In this document: piece after piece, positions 9,126-17,889 of the stretch
How positions within the stretch are numbered: the first letter of the stretch is position 1
Layout of the letters: every line of letters starts with the position of its first letter
Translations under genes and position numbers: made by a program
The notes under the pieces: generated by a model
Told to the model about the DNA's origin: nothing
The model's input: only the letters and a program-made list of their open reading frames with translations
The model's database searches: none
From: Qipengyuania_C sp046254955
GTDB taxonomy: Bacteria; Pseudomonadota; Alphaproteobacteria; Sphingomonadales; Sphingomonadaceae
NCBI RefSeq assembly: GCF_046254955.1
Contig: NZ_JBJXRG010000002.1
Location: forward strand, 186,001-250,000
DNA length: 64,000 nucleotides
Direction: 5' to 3'

Positions 9126-10220
9126 ATGCCAAAGCAAGTTCACGTTCGCAAAGACCAACTCGATAACGCGCAAACTGTAGAGGTGCCTGCACCAACGATT
9201 GGCGACGGGCAGGTGCTGCTCGAAGTCGAAAGCTTCTCCGTCACGTCGAATAACATCACCTATGCTGTCGTTGGCGAGCAGATCGGTTACTGGAAATTCT
9301 TTCCTCCGTTTGGCGAGAATGTCGTCGGTAAGCTGATCGTTCCGATGTGGGGGCACGCCAAGGTTGTCGAAAGCAAGAGTGGCGAAGTTGCAGTCGGCGA
9401 GCGGGTCTATGGCTATCTTCCCATGGCGACGCATCTCGTGGTCGAGCCAGGCAATATCTCGGCATCGGGATTCGTCGACATGACCGATTATCGCCAGCCA
9501 TTGCCGCCGATCTACAACCAATATTCGCGCCTTGCCGCCGATCCGGAACACGATCCGTCGCGCGAGGCAGAACGGATGATTTTCGGCCCTCTGTTCAAGA
9601 CCGGCTTCCTGCTCGATTACTTTATGGCTGCGAATGACTGGTTCGGGGCCGAGCGCGTCATCATGACCAGCGCCTCGTCAAAGACGGCGATTGGCATGGC
9701 GAGCGTCGCTAAGCAGAACTCGTCGGATATCACGCGGGTAGGCCTGACTTCGTCCGGCAATGTCGATTTCGTCAAGGGTACCGGTCTCTATGACGAAGTG
9801 CTGCCTTATGACGATGTCGGTTCGCTGTCGCAGGCCCCGAGCGTCTCGGTCGACTTCGCGGGCAATGGCAGCTTGCTCGCTAGCATCCACCAGACGCTGG
9901 GCGACAATCTCAAATATTCCTGCCTCGTTGGCGTGACACATATTGACGAGCGGCGCGGCCCTGCCGGGCAGGCGGACGGACTACCCGGTCCGCAGCCGAC
10001 CATGTTCTTCGCGCCCGATCACGCGATCGCAATCTTCAAGGAACTTGGCCCGCAGGTAGCGGGCAAGCGAATGGCTGCAGCTTGGGCAGGATTCCTCGAA
10101 GCGGCGGACGGAACGGTCAGCATCGAGCGCAAGCAAGGGCTCGATGCCGCGCGCGAAACCTACGTCGAGATGGTCGGCGGTTCGGTCGATCCCTCGCAGG
10201 GGATTGTCGTCGAACCCTAG
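9126..10220 (+). CDS. DUF2855 family protein (alcohol-dehydrogenase-fold)
   Basis: A 364-residue protein whose N-terminal LLEVESFSVTSNNITYAVVG segment and overall length match the DUF2855 family, distant relatives of the medium-chain dehydrogenase fold. Members are found near acyl-CoA or polyketide metabolism but no reaction is established. The ATG at 9126 follows a clear AAGGAG site. The gene is convergent with the zinc-type dehydrogenase, and the two coding regions overlap by four bases. Confidence 0.85.
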   Translation: MPKQVHVRKDQLDNAQTVEVPAPTIGDGQVLLEVESFSVTSNNITYAVVGEQIGYWKFFPPFGENVVGKLIVPMWGHAKVVESKSGEVAVGERVYGYLPMATHLVVEPGNISASGFVDMTDYRQPLPPIYNQYSRLAADPEHDPSREAERMIFGPLFKTGFLLDYFMAANDWFGAERVIMTSASSKTAIGMASVAKQNSSDITRVGLTSSGNVDFVKGTGLYDEVLPYDDVGSLSQAPSVSVDFAGNGSLLASIHQTLGDNLKYSCLVGVTHIDERRGPAGQADGLPGPQPTMFFAPDHAIAIFKELGPQVAGKRMAAAWAGFLEAADGTVSIERKQGLDAARETYVEMVGGSVDPSQGIVVEP

Positions 10221-11227
10221 ATTTCGACCGCGATCTTGCCGAAGTGCTTGTTCGCCTCCTGGTGGCGGAAAGCATCGGCGAGATCGGCGAGCGCGAAAGT
10301 GTCCGAAATGACCGGCTTGATGCCGTTGGCGTCGATCGCGGCGATCATGTCTTGTTGCATCGCGCGGCTGCCCACGGTTAGCCCCTGGACGGTCAGGTTC
10401 TTGGAGAAAAGCAGGGCGGTCTGCACCGGTCCGGCAAAGCCCGCTAACACACCGATCAATGCCACATGGCCGCCCACGCGGCTTGCGAGCATGGACTGGT
10501 CGAGCGTTCCCGCGCCGCCAATCTCGACCACGCAATCCACCCCGCGGCCCCCGGTGATTTCCAGCGCTTTTGGCCCCCAGGCTTCGACGTCCTTGTAGTT
10601 GATCAGGTGGTCCGCGCCGAGCGCCTTCACGCGCTCCAGCTTCTCGTCCGACGAGCTGGTCGCAATCACATTCGCGCCTGCCGCCTTCGCCAGTTGCAGC
10701 GCGAATATCGAGACACCCCCTGTTCCTTGCACCAGCACGGTGTCACCGGGCTTGAGCGTGTAATCGACGAATAGCGCGCGCCATGCGGTCAGCCCCGCGC
10801 AAGTGAGCGTTGCCGCCTCGGCATGCGAATATCCTTGCGGCGCCTTGGTGAACCATGTTGTCGGCGCGGTGATAGCCTCGCGCGCATAGCCGTCGATCCC
10901 GTCGCCCGGAACGCGCGTAAATGCACTGGTCGGCGGCGCGCCGTCGAGCCACTCGGGGAAGAAGGTGCTGACCACGCCGTCGCCTACCGCAAACTCGGAG
11001 ACGCCTTCACCCACCGCCGTCACTTCACCCGCGCCATCGGACATCGGGATCCGGCCTTGGGCGGCCGGGATCATGCCCTTGACCACCGCATAGTCGTGAT
11101 AGTTGAGCGAGCTGGCCTTGATCGCGACGGTGATCTCACCCGGGCCGGGCCCCGGCGCGTCGTCGATATCGGAAAGCTCGAGCGCTTCAAGCGTGGAGGG
11201 CGTTGCGCCCGTGCGGATGGCTTTCAT
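10217..11227 (-). CDS. Zinc-type/quinone-oxidoreductase-like NAD(P)-dependent alcohol dehydrogenase
   Basis: A 336-residue medium-chain dehydrogenase. It has the GroES-like N-terminal half (SSLNYHDYAVVKG) and the dinucleotide-binding GTGGVSIFALQLAKAAGA segment near residues 165-182. The usual catalytic zinc ligands (Cys, His, Cys) are not obvious, so a quinone-reductase-like enzyme is more likely than a zinc alcohol dehydrogenase. It is the last gene of a leftward run, 33 bases after the fourth membrane-anchored paralogue, and probably shares its transcript. Confidence 0.87.
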   Translation of the reverse strand: MKAIRTGATPSTLEALELSDIDDAPGPGPGEITVAIKASSLNYHDYAVVKGMIPAAQGRIPMSDGAGEVTAVGEGVSEFAVGDGVVSTFFPEWLDGAPPTSAFTRVPGDGIDGYAREAITAPTTWFTKAPQGYSHAEAATLTCAGLTAWRALFVDYTLKPGDTVLVQGTGGVSIFALQLAKAAGANVIATSSSDEKLERVKALGADHLINYKDVEAWGPKALEITGGRGVDCVVEIGGAGTLDQSMLASRVGGHVALIGVLAGFAGPVQTALLFSKNLTVQGLTVGSRAMQQDMIAAIDANGIKPVISDTFALADLADAFRHQEANKHFGKIAVEI

Positions 11228-11260
11228 TGCGGTGATTTCCTCATGGTTTAGGCCGACGGT

Positions 11261-11818
11261 TTAGTCTTGGTCTTCAGCATTCGCTGTCCGACCTGCCCCT
11301 ACCTCGTCAATCAACTGTTTGATCTGCATGACAACTTTCTTGTGCGCGTTCGTTGGTGGCTGTTCGAGCACTTCGGCAAACTCGGCATCAAACTCGGGAT
11401 CGGCAATGGCTGTCTGCCTCGACACTGTAAAGATTGCGCGAAAGCCGGGGCTGGTCAGCATGTAACAGACATTGCCCTTGAGCGGCAGCCAATGCTCTTC
11501 GCTCAGCAGGCCATTCTTGTAATCATGGAATCGCGCGCGGGTCACAACCATCATCGATCCAACGGCAAAATAGGCGCGCGAAATCTCCGCTTCGCTCAGG
11601 GCATCCGGATTGACGACCAACTTGTACCAGAGATCGCCTACTTCGGGGTCAGTCAGCTTGTTGAGACCCTCAACCGTGGTGGCTTCGCGAGTTTGCTGAG
11701 TCTCGCGTTTCTGGCGAAACGATACTTGCCGGATCTGGATCCCGACGAACACCAAAGACCCCACCAGCGCGACCGCTGCGATAACCTGGCTGATAAAATA
11801 GACCGCTTCGAGGTTCAT
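11261..11818 (-). CDS. Membrane-anchored hypothetical protein, tandem paralogue 4
   Basis: A 185-residue protein of a family I cannot name. Residues 1-28 form a conserved opening (MNLEAVYFISQV...VGSLVFVGIQ) that is a transmembrane anchor, followed by a charged cytoplasmic or periplasmic helical domain. It shares with the three upstream paralogues a GLL...W segment and a C-terminal EF/D-rich region. Its ATG overlaps the stop of paralogue 3 as ATGA, implying translational coupling. It is the last paralogue before the dehydrogenase gene. Confidence 0.8.
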   Translation of the reverse strand: MNLEAVYFISQVIAAVALVGSLVFVGIQIRQVSFRQKRETQQTREATTVEGLNKLTDPEVGDLWYKLVVNPDALSEAEISRAYFAVGSMMVVTRARFHDYKNGLLSEEHWLPLKGNVCYMLTSPGFRAIFTVSRQTAIADPEFDAEFAEVLEQPPTNAHKKVVMQIKQLIDEVGAGRTANAEDQD

Positions 11819-12435
11819 TGAGTGTCCTCTTTCGAGCTTAAGTCGGCTTTGGGTAGATCGGAATTCGGAGCATCTCGAGAGCTGGCTGCGATCGAGGCTG
11901 CTTCAGAAGCAAGCTCTTGCAATCTGATCTCCATGGAGGGCGCCAGGGTCACATTGAGCGGCTTTCCAGCGGCAATTTCTGCCAATCGGGCATCAATGTG
12001 CCCAACGATTTCCGAACCAATGTACTGGCGTCCAAATTGCCACCATTGCGAGCCACCGGGTGACATCAAAAGAGTCAAGGTGACACCCTCGATTCCGGCC
12101 CACGTTCCATCACTGAAAAAGCCGTCCCGGCGCATGTTGAGAGCAGACTCGCAAATGAATACAAATTCGGCGAGGCATTTTTCGACGTGGATCCGCGTAA
12201 GGGCCGGTGCGTTCTCGTAATCCGCCAGGCCCATTACAAACGTATCGTATGATTTGTTCTCGTCGGTTAGGACCATTCGCTGCCACTCGGCGACGCGCAC
12301 CAATACTTCACGCTGCGCCGATGCGCGTTCCATTTTCCTCGAAAGTCTAAGCTGCACACCCACAAACACCAGCGATCCCACCAGCGCGACTGCGGCAATA
12401 GCCTGGCTGATGAAGTAAACGGCTTCGAGGTTCAT
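11815..12435 (-). CDS. Membrane-anchored hypothetical protein, tandem paralogue 3
   Basis: A 206-residue member of the same array. The first 30 residues (MNLEAVYFISQA...VGSLVFVGVQLR) are almost identical to paralogues 2 and 4, and the body is helical with the shared GGSQWW motif in the middle. The last 40 residues are a low-complexity Ser/Ala/Asp tail absent from paralogue 4. Start and stop overlap the neighbours by four bases on both sides (ATGA). No known domain is recognisable. Confidence 0.8.
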   Translation of the reverse strand: MNLEAVYFISQAIAAVALVGSLVFVGVQLRLSRKMERASAQREVLVRVAEWQRMVLTDENKSYDTFVMGLADYENAPALTRIHVEKCLAEFVFICESALNMRRDGFFSDGTWAGIEGVTLTLLMSPGGSQWWQFGRQYIGSEIVGHIDARLAEIAAGKPLNVTLAPSMEIRLQELASEAASIAASSRDAPNSDLPKADLSSKEDTQ

Positions 12436-13007
12436 GAAGTGACTTCCTCTTTGGAAGTGGATGCCTGCGAATCGTGAGATGCATGGCCCTGATTTTCATC
12501 CGCATGATATCGATCACCGCCCAGGAAGTGGGCCTTTGAGAACTCCTCATCAATCATCCCTGCGAACTCGTCATCGAAGAATGGGCGCCGACTTTCCCAC
12601 CACGCCTTGCCGGTCTGTCTGCTGCAAAGGGAAGCAAGAAAGGCGATATAGCTGCGATAAGCACGATCCGGGAGCAGGCCGCTCTTGTGCTGGAAATAGA
12701 TATTCTGGGCGAGGTGCATTGAAGAGAAAAAAAGGCCAGCCAGGCGTGTTCTTTCTTCCTGTGTCACGGCGTCCAGTGGGCGGCCCTCCAACACGATCCG
12801 ATAGATGTCCGGTTGAGATGTCCACTTGGTCGCCTCAAGGCGATAGGCATCGGTGATCTGCTGAAAGACTTGCGCCTTGGCCGTGCGCTCCGCATGCTCA
12901 GCTTGCTTGCGCGCCTCACGGATCTGGATGCCCACAAATACCAACGATCCCACCAGCGCGACCGCTGCGACAACCTGGCTGATAAAGTAGATCGCTTCGA
13001 GGTTCAT
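12432..13007 (-). CDS. Membrane-anchored hypothetical protein, tandem paralogue 2
   Basis: A 191-residue member of the array. I chose the ATG at 13007 because it gives the shared opening MNLEAIYFISQVVAA; the longer frame upstream runs into paralogue 1. The single hydrophobic anchor covers about residues 5-28, then a charged linker (REARKQAEHAERTAK) leads to a helical domain with GLL...Y and a KAWW motif matching the GG-WW motif of its relatives. Its tail is His/Ser/Glu rich. It overlaps both neighbours by ATGA. Confidence 0.8.
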   Translation of the reverse strand: MNLEAIYFISQVVAAVALVGSLVFVGIQIREARKQAEHAERTAKAQVFQQITDAYRLEATKWTSQPDIYRIVLEGRPLDAVTQEERTRLAGLFFSSMHLAQNIYFQHKSGLLPDRAYRSYIAFLASLCSRQTGKAWWESRRPFFDDEFAGMIDEEFSKAHFLGGDRYHADENQGHASHDSQASTSKEEVTS

Positions 13008-13549
13008 TGTTCGTTTGCCCCAGTTTTTTCGTTGGCCAGCGCATTGAGTGCGTTGATCCAGTCGTCTCTCGTTACGACCCTTCCGATTGGATGCTCGACG
13101 AGCAGGGGGTCCATTCGTTTGACGAATTTCTCGTTCAGTTCGGATCGAAACATAGCCCACCAAGCGCGACCACCCGGTGTGATTAGCGTTCTTGCGGCCG
13201 CGCTCTCGAATGATTCCCAGGTGGCGATTTTCGACTGCGAACCTTCATGCAACAGGTATGCAGACTGGGCTGACTCGGCTACCACAAACATCATGAGGCG
13301 GAAGCGCACGAGTTCGGTCTCATCCAACTGCCCGGGATCGCGCAGGCCGCGATCGAAAAGTTCGGTAAGCTCGGTGTCGGCAACAAGCAGTTTGCGGATG
13401 CCATCGAACCGGTCTTGCGTGATCTGGAATGCCATGAGTTCGCTGGCGCGGCTGGCTTGACGCGACTGCAGCCCAACAAAGATCAAGGAACCCACAATTG
13501 CGAATGCTGCGATCGTTTGGCCAATGAAGTAAATGGTTTCCAGGGTCAT
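13004..13549 (-). CDS. Membrane-anchored hypothetical protein, tandem paralogue 1
   Basis: A 181-residue protein, the most diverged of the four. It starts at the ATG at 13549 with MTLETIYFIGQTIAAF, an anchor of about 25 residues, and carries the GGRAWW motif near residue 120. The other three start MNLE. Its first bases overlap the stop of the upstream SDR (ATGA) and its stop overlaps paralogue 2 the same way, so SDR and all four paralogues form one coupled unit. Function is unknown. Confidence 0.8.
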   Translation of the reverse strand: MTLETIYFIGQTIAAFAIVGSLIFVGLQSRQASRASELMAFQITQDRFDGIRKLLVADTELTELFDRGLRDPGQLDETELVRFRLMMFVVAESAQSAYLLHEGSQSKIATWESFESAAARTLITPGGRAWWAMFRSELNEKFVKRMDPLLVEHPIGRVVTRDDWINALNALANEKTGANEQ

Positions 13550-14373
13550 TCGCTTTCTCCCACCGCATAGCGATGGAAACCAATGCGCTGCGCTTCGTGC
13601 CGCGCGAGCATCTTGGGTTCGGTGTCCGCCTCGGTCGGGATAATGCACCAGCCGCCGCCTGCGGCCAATGCTTCGTCGATACCCTTCGCAAGTACATCGG
13701 GGCCGGGCTGGGCGCGCCAATGGTCGCCCACCTTGTCAGGCGTTTGCCGCGCACCGCCAAATCGCTCGGGCCGCGCCTGAGCGGCATTCCAGATATCGGT
13801 GTCGAGGATGCCGGGGCACAGGATTGTTACGCCAATGCCGTCCTCGGCGAGTTCTGCAGTGAGCGCTTCGCCAATAGCAGCGGTCATCTGTTTAGTGGTG
13901 GCATAGAGCGTGAAGGGTCCGGCTACCGGCGTAACCGAGGCCGAGCTGGCGGTGATCGCAACATGACACGGCTTGCCTGCAGCCTTCATCGCCGGGACGA
14001 ATGCGCGTGCGGTGAACATCGGGCCATATACATTTACGCCCATCAGCCAGTCGATCGTGCTGTCCTTGGTGTCGATGACGGTGGCGGCGCTGCCCACGCC
14101 CGCATTGATCCATAGCAGCCTCGGGACGATGCCTTGCGCGATCAGCTTCTCTGCGACGCTCGCCACTTCCTCACGGTCGGAAACATCACAGCCGCTCCCG
14201 CGACTGTCTTCTCCGCACAGACTCGCGGTCTGCTCGGCTTCGTAGGCGTCGATATCCAGCGCGCAGATGCGCATGCCCTTGCCGGCGAAATGCTGAGCAA
14301 GGAAACGCCCGATCCCGCGACCGGCTCCGGTGACGACGGCCCAGTCATCGGGTTGGGGCTCGAATTGTTTCAC
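13546..14373 (-). CDS. SDR family oxidoreductase
   Basis: A 275-residue short-chain dehydrogenase with TGAGRGIG at residues 15-22, the NAG-type segment (INAGVG) and a YATTK active site near residue 155, preceded by the catalytic serine in SSASVT. It uses a GTG start that overlaps the enoyl-CoA hydratase stop (GTGA). Downstream it overlaps paralogue 1 by four bases. An alcohol/ketone conversion in the same catabolic pathway as the neighbouring hydratase is the likeliest role; the substrate is not readable. Confidence 0.88.
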   Translation of the reverse strand: MKQFEPQPDDWAVVTGAGRGIGRFLAQHFAGKGMRICALDIDAYEAEQTASLCGEDSRGSGCDVSDREEVASVAEKLIAQGIVPRLLWINAGVGSAATVIDTKDSTIDWLMGVNVYGPMFTARAFVPAMKAAGKPCHVAITASSASVTPVAGPFTLYATTKQMTAAIGEALTAELAEDGIGVTILCPGILDTDIWNAAQARPERFGGARQTPDKVGDHWRAQPGPDVLAKGIDEALAAGGGWCIIPTEADTEPKMLARHEAQRIGFHRYAVGESE

Positions 14374-15155
14374 GAGCCGGGTTTTTTCGTTGCGGCAAAC
14401 TGCCCATGCCTTCCGTCGCCTTCGCGGAAACGGGTCGCCCCGTCACGGGTCTCGCCGGTTGCCACAGTCGCCAATCCGATCCTGATTTCGTTGACGGTGG
14501 CATCATGCTCGCTGAGCGACCACTGCTCTTTGGCTGAGCGCAGATCGCCTCGCAGGCAAGTTTGCGGAAATGCCGCAAGAATTTCTCCGAGTTCCAGCGC
14601 CGCCGCCAAGGCGCCGCCCGGTGGCGCGAGACGGTTTGCCAGTCCGATAGCCAATGCCTCCTCCGCATCAACCGCACGTCCGGTGAGAATTAAATCCATC
14701 GCGCGCGAATGCCCGATGAGGCGCGGCAACCTGATAGTGCCCATGTCTATCAGCGGGACACCAAACCGTCGGCAGAATATGCCCATCACCGCATCTGCTG
14801 CCATAACTCGCAAATCACACCATAGGGCTAGCTCCATCCCGCCGGCGACTGCATGTCCTTCGATCGCAGCAATGACCGGTTTGGACAGGCGCAAGCGCGA
14901 GGGGCCCATTGGTGCGCGACCGGTTTCAGATATCTTGTTGCTGTTGCCGTTAGAAATGGCTTTCAGATCAGCCCCGGCGCAAAACGAGCCTCCGCTGCCT
15001 GTCAGTATGGCGACACTCGCCGCAGGGTCCGCGTCGAAGCGCTCAAAAGCTTCCACCAATCCATCTGCGGTGGCCGCGTCCACTGCATTGCGGCGCTCGG
15101 GCCGATCGATGGTGACAACTACGCATGATCCCTCGATGCGATAGCTAACGGACAT
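14370..15155 (-). CDS. Enoyl-CoA hydratase/isomerase family protein
   Basis: A 261-residue crotonase-fold protein. The oxyanion-hole segments CAGADLKAI (near residue 60) and AGGMELAL (near residue 105) are present. The second usual catalytic glutamate position is in the FGVPLIDMGT segment, where Asp replaces the typical Glu, so hydratase chemistry is not assured. It starts three bases after the amidohydrolase stop and overlaps the SDR, placing it in the same transcript. Confidence 0.87.
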   Translation of the reverse strand: MSVSYRIEGSCVVVTIDRPERRNAVDAATADGLVEAFERFDADPAASVAILTGSGGSFCAGADLKAISNGNSNKISETGRAPMGPSRLRLSKPVIAAIEGHAVAGGMELALWCDLRVMAADAVMGIFCRRFGVPLIDMGTIRLPRLIGHSRAMDLILTGRAVDAEEALAIGLANRLAPPGGALAAALELGEILAAFPQTCLRGDLRSAKEQWSLSEHDATVNEIRIGLATVATGETRDGATRFREGDGRHGQFAATKKPGS

Positions 15156-15158
15156 TCC

Positions 15159-16913
15159 CTATTCTGCCGCTTCCGCCAGCTCCGCGCGTTGCGGACCACG
15201 GATCAGGCCGCCCGGGGTCTCGCCGGTCCACTTGCCATCGTGGAAGGTGACCTGGCCATTCTTGATCGTGCAGACATAGCCCTCAGCTTTCTGCAGGAGC
15301 CGCTTGCCGCCCGCAGGCAGGTCAAACGCCAGCCACGGCTTGCCCAGCTTGATCTTGTCCATATCGATGATGTTGATGTCGGCGAGATAGCCCGGCGCGA
15401 TCACGCCGCGGTCCTCAAGGCCATATAGCCGCGCGGTGTCGAGGCACTGGCGCTTGATCGCATTCTCAAGCGTGATCGTATCGCCGCGCTTGCGGTCGCG
15501 CACCCAGTGTTCGAGCATGAAGGTGGGAGAAGCAGCATCGCAGATTGTGCCGCAGTGTGCTCCGCCGTCCGAAAGCGAGTTCACCGTATCGTCGCTGTGC
15601 TGGAGCGGCAGCAGAAACTCGAGATCGCCGTCGGCATAGTTCAGGATCGGGAAGTAGATGAAGCCCGTTCCATCGTCGCGGCACAGCATGTCATAGGCAT
15701 ATTCCTGCGCTGTAATCCCGGCTGCCTCCGCGCGGGCCAGCACAGACTCTGCCTGCGTCGGTTCGTAATCGAAGCTATCGTCCATTTCGTACATCGCGCC
15801 CCACGCGTTGGTGAGAAACATGACGACATCCTTTGTATCTTCAGAGACTTCGGAATAGTCGTTCGCCTCCGCTAGCAGGGTTGCCTTGAATTCGGGGTCG
15901 AGCAGCTTTGCTTTCTTTTCCGGCCATGGAAGCTCGGCCATCGCCTGCCAGCTGGGGCGGAGCGCGAAGGGGTTCACGGTGCCTTGCCAGGCCATGATGA
16001 TGCCGTTGCCACGTAGCGCGATCTGGGCAACGATATTCGCGCCGTTGTCGTTCTCGGCGCGCATGTTCGATATCTGCTCGTCAAGCGACTGTTCCTTGGC
16101 GATCGACTGGAGCGCGGCGAAGGTAACGGGTAGGCCGGTTTCGCGGCTGAGATTGCCCATCCATTCGAACTCGTTCCATTCCTTGCGCAGGTCCGATGCC
16201 ATTTCGAAAACGCCGTAGCCCACGCGGCCCATCGCGCGGCCCAACTCGACAAGTTCCTCGGCGGTGGCTGTCGTTCCGGGAACGAGTACGCCGTTGACGT
16301 CCTTGTGCAGCACAGTGCGCGACGTCGAGAAGCCGAGCGCGCCGGCACGCACGCCGTCTTCGACGATCTGCGCCATCTGCCTGATTTCGTCGTCGGTTGG
16401 CACTGCGCCGGGTTCTTCCCGCTCCTGCAGCACATAGGCGCGCACAGCGCCGTGCGGCACATGGGTGCCGACATCGATGGCGCGGGGCAGCTTCTCGAGC
16501 GCATCGAGATACTCGGGGAAGGTCTCCCAGTCCCACGTGATCCCTTCAGCGAGCGCGGTACCGGGAATATCCTCGACACCTTCCATAAGTTCGATCAGCC
16601 ACTCGTGCTTGTCAGGCCGCGCGGGCGCGAAGCCGACGCCGCAATTGCCCATCACCACTGTGGTAACGCCATGCCAGCTCGAAGGGGCCATTTCCTGGTC
16701 CCAGGTTGCTTGCCCGTCGTAATGCGTGTGGATATCGACGAAGCCGGGAGCTATGACATTGCCGCCTGCATCGATTTCTTCTGCAGCATCGCCATGCACT
16801 TCGCCCACTTGCGCGATCAATCCGTCCCTGATCGCGACATCGCCGGTGAAGCGCGGCTCCCCGGTTCCGTCGACGATTGTTCCATTGCGGATGATCAGGT
16901 CAAAGGCAGGCAT
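15159..16913 (-). CDS. N-acyl-D-amino-acid deacylase-type amidohydrolase
   Basis: A 584-residue metal-dependent hydrolase. The N-terminal beta sandwich (LIIRNGTIVDGTG) leads into the metal site HTHYDGQ near residue 65, and the C-terminal APGYLADINI segment closes the composite sandwich as in D-aminoacylases and related ureohydrolase-fold enzymes. Such enzymes hydrolyse N-acyl D-amino acids or cyclic amides. The ATG at 16913 has a GGAGAG site five bases upstream; longer upstream frames would run into the divergent hydrolase gene. It is the first gene of the leftward run. Confidence 0.9.
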   Translation of the reverse strand: MPAFDLIIRNGTIVDGTGEPRFTGDVAIRDGLIAQVGEVHGDAAEEIDAGGNVIAPGFVDIHTHYDGQATWDQEMAPSSWHGVTTVVMGNCGVGFAPARPDKHEWLIELMEGVEDIPGTALAEGITWDWETFPEYLDALEKLPRAIDVGTHVPHGAVRAYVLQEREEPGAVPTDDEIRQMAQIVEDGVRAGALGFSTSRTVLHKDVNGVLVPGTTATAEELVELGRAMGRVGYGVFEMASDLRKEWNEFEWMGNLSRETGLPVTFAALQSIAKEQSLDEQISNMRAENDNGANIVAQIALRGNGIIMAWQGTVNPFALRPSWQAMAELPWPEKKAKLLDPEFKATLLAEANDYSEVSEDTKDVVMFLTNAWGAMYEMDDSFDYEPTQAESVLARAEAAGITAQEYAYDMLCRDDGTGFIYFPILNYADGDLEFLLPLQHSDDTVNSLSDGGAHCGTICDAASPTFMLEHWVRDRKRGDTITLENAIKRQCLDTARLYGLEDRGVIAPGYLADINIIDMDKIKLGKPWLAFDLPAGGKRLLQKAEGYVCTIKNGQVTFHDGKWTGETPGGLIRGPQRAELAEAAE

Positions 16914-16983
16914 TGCTCTCTCCATTTTTCTTTGAAACCTGTTTATCAGAACCCGGCGCGCATCGCCAACTGGAGAATCGATA

Positions 16984-17877
16984 GTGGAATGGAGCTGGCA
17001 ACCGGATCCCCAGAGCGGGATCTCAGTCGACTGGGTCGAGGCAAACGGAATGCGCTTCGAGGTGGCGCAGGCCGGGGAAGGTAACAGGCTGGCCCTGTGC
17101 CTGCACGGATTTCCCGAGCTCAACTACAGCTGGCGCCACCAGATGCCGATTCTGGCTGAGATGGGCTACCGCGTGTGGGCGCCCAACCTGCGCGGTTACG
17201 GCGCGAGCGGCCGCCCGGAAGGCACCGAAGCCTACCGGATGAACACGCTCGTGCAGGATATTGCGGGCCTGATCGATGCCAGCGGCGCGAAGGAGGTGAC
17301 GCTCATCGCGCACGACTGGGGCGCGCTCATCGCGTGGCATTTCGCGATCAACCAGATCCGCCCGCTGAAGCATCTCGTGATCCTTAACGTACCGCACCCG
17401 AAATGCGCCCAGCGCGAGCTCAGGAAATGGCGGCAGCTTAGAAAGAGCTGGTACATCTTCTTCTTCCAGATCCCGGGATTGCCGGAGAAACTGCTAGCGC
17501 GCGATAATGCACAGCCGATTGTCGAAGCGTTCCGCGGATCGGCTATCAACAAATCCCTTTTCACTGACGATGTGCTGGAGCCCTTTCGCAAATCAGCGCA
17601 GCGACCTGGCGCGATTACGGCAATGCTGAACTATTACCGCGCGCTGGTGCGCCGCCCCGACGCGCGCGACATTGGTGATGGCATGGTTCACGTGCCGACG
17701 CTGGTGCTGTGGGGCGAGCAGGATATTGCGATCGACATCCACGTGCTTGACGGGATGGAGGAGTATGTTCCGGACCTGACCGTCAAACGGTTTCCCGATG
17801 CCTCGCACTGGGTTCAGCAGGATGTGCCGGATAAGGTGAATACGAAGCTGAAAGGGTGGCTCGAGGCGCGCGGTTAG
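16984..17877 (+). CDS. Alpha/beta hydrolase, epoxide-hydrolase-like
   Basis: A 297-residue alpha/beta hydrolase. The HGFPE oxyanion motif near residue 41 and the nucleophile elbow HDWG (Asp near residue 104) are those of epoxide hydrolases and haloalkane dehalogenases; a cap domain follows and the catalytic His lies in DASHW near the C-terminus. It starts with GTG 70 bases from the divergent amidohydrolase start and ends 13 bases from the convergent MFS gene. An epoxide or ester substrate is likely. Confidence 0.9.
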   Translation: MEWSWQPDPQSGISVDWVEANGMRFEVAQAGEGNRLALCLHGFPELNYSWRHQMPILAEMGYRVWAPNLRGYGASGRPEGTEAYRMNTLVQDIAGLIDASGAKEVTLIAHDWGALIAWHFAINQIRPLKHLVILNVPHPKCAQRELRKWRQLRKSWYIFFFQIPGLPEKLLARDNAQPIVEAFRGSAINKSLFTDDVLEPFRKSAQRPGAITAMLNYYRALVRRPDARDIGDGMVHVPTLVLWGEQDIAIDIHVLDGMEEYVPDLTVKRFPDASHWVQQDVPDKVNTKLKGWLEARG

Positions 17878-17889
17878 GCCTGCGCGAGG

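Larger units (their letters stand above)
11741..13007. repeat. Three near-identical 78-base gene-start repeats
   Basis: The first 78 coding bases of paralogues 4, 3 and 2 lie at 11741-11818, 12358-12435 and 12930-13007. By eye the first and third copies differ at about nine positions. They encode the shared transmembrane anchor while the rest of each gene has diverged much more. The spacing is about 600 bases, that is, one gene. Confidence 0.8.
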
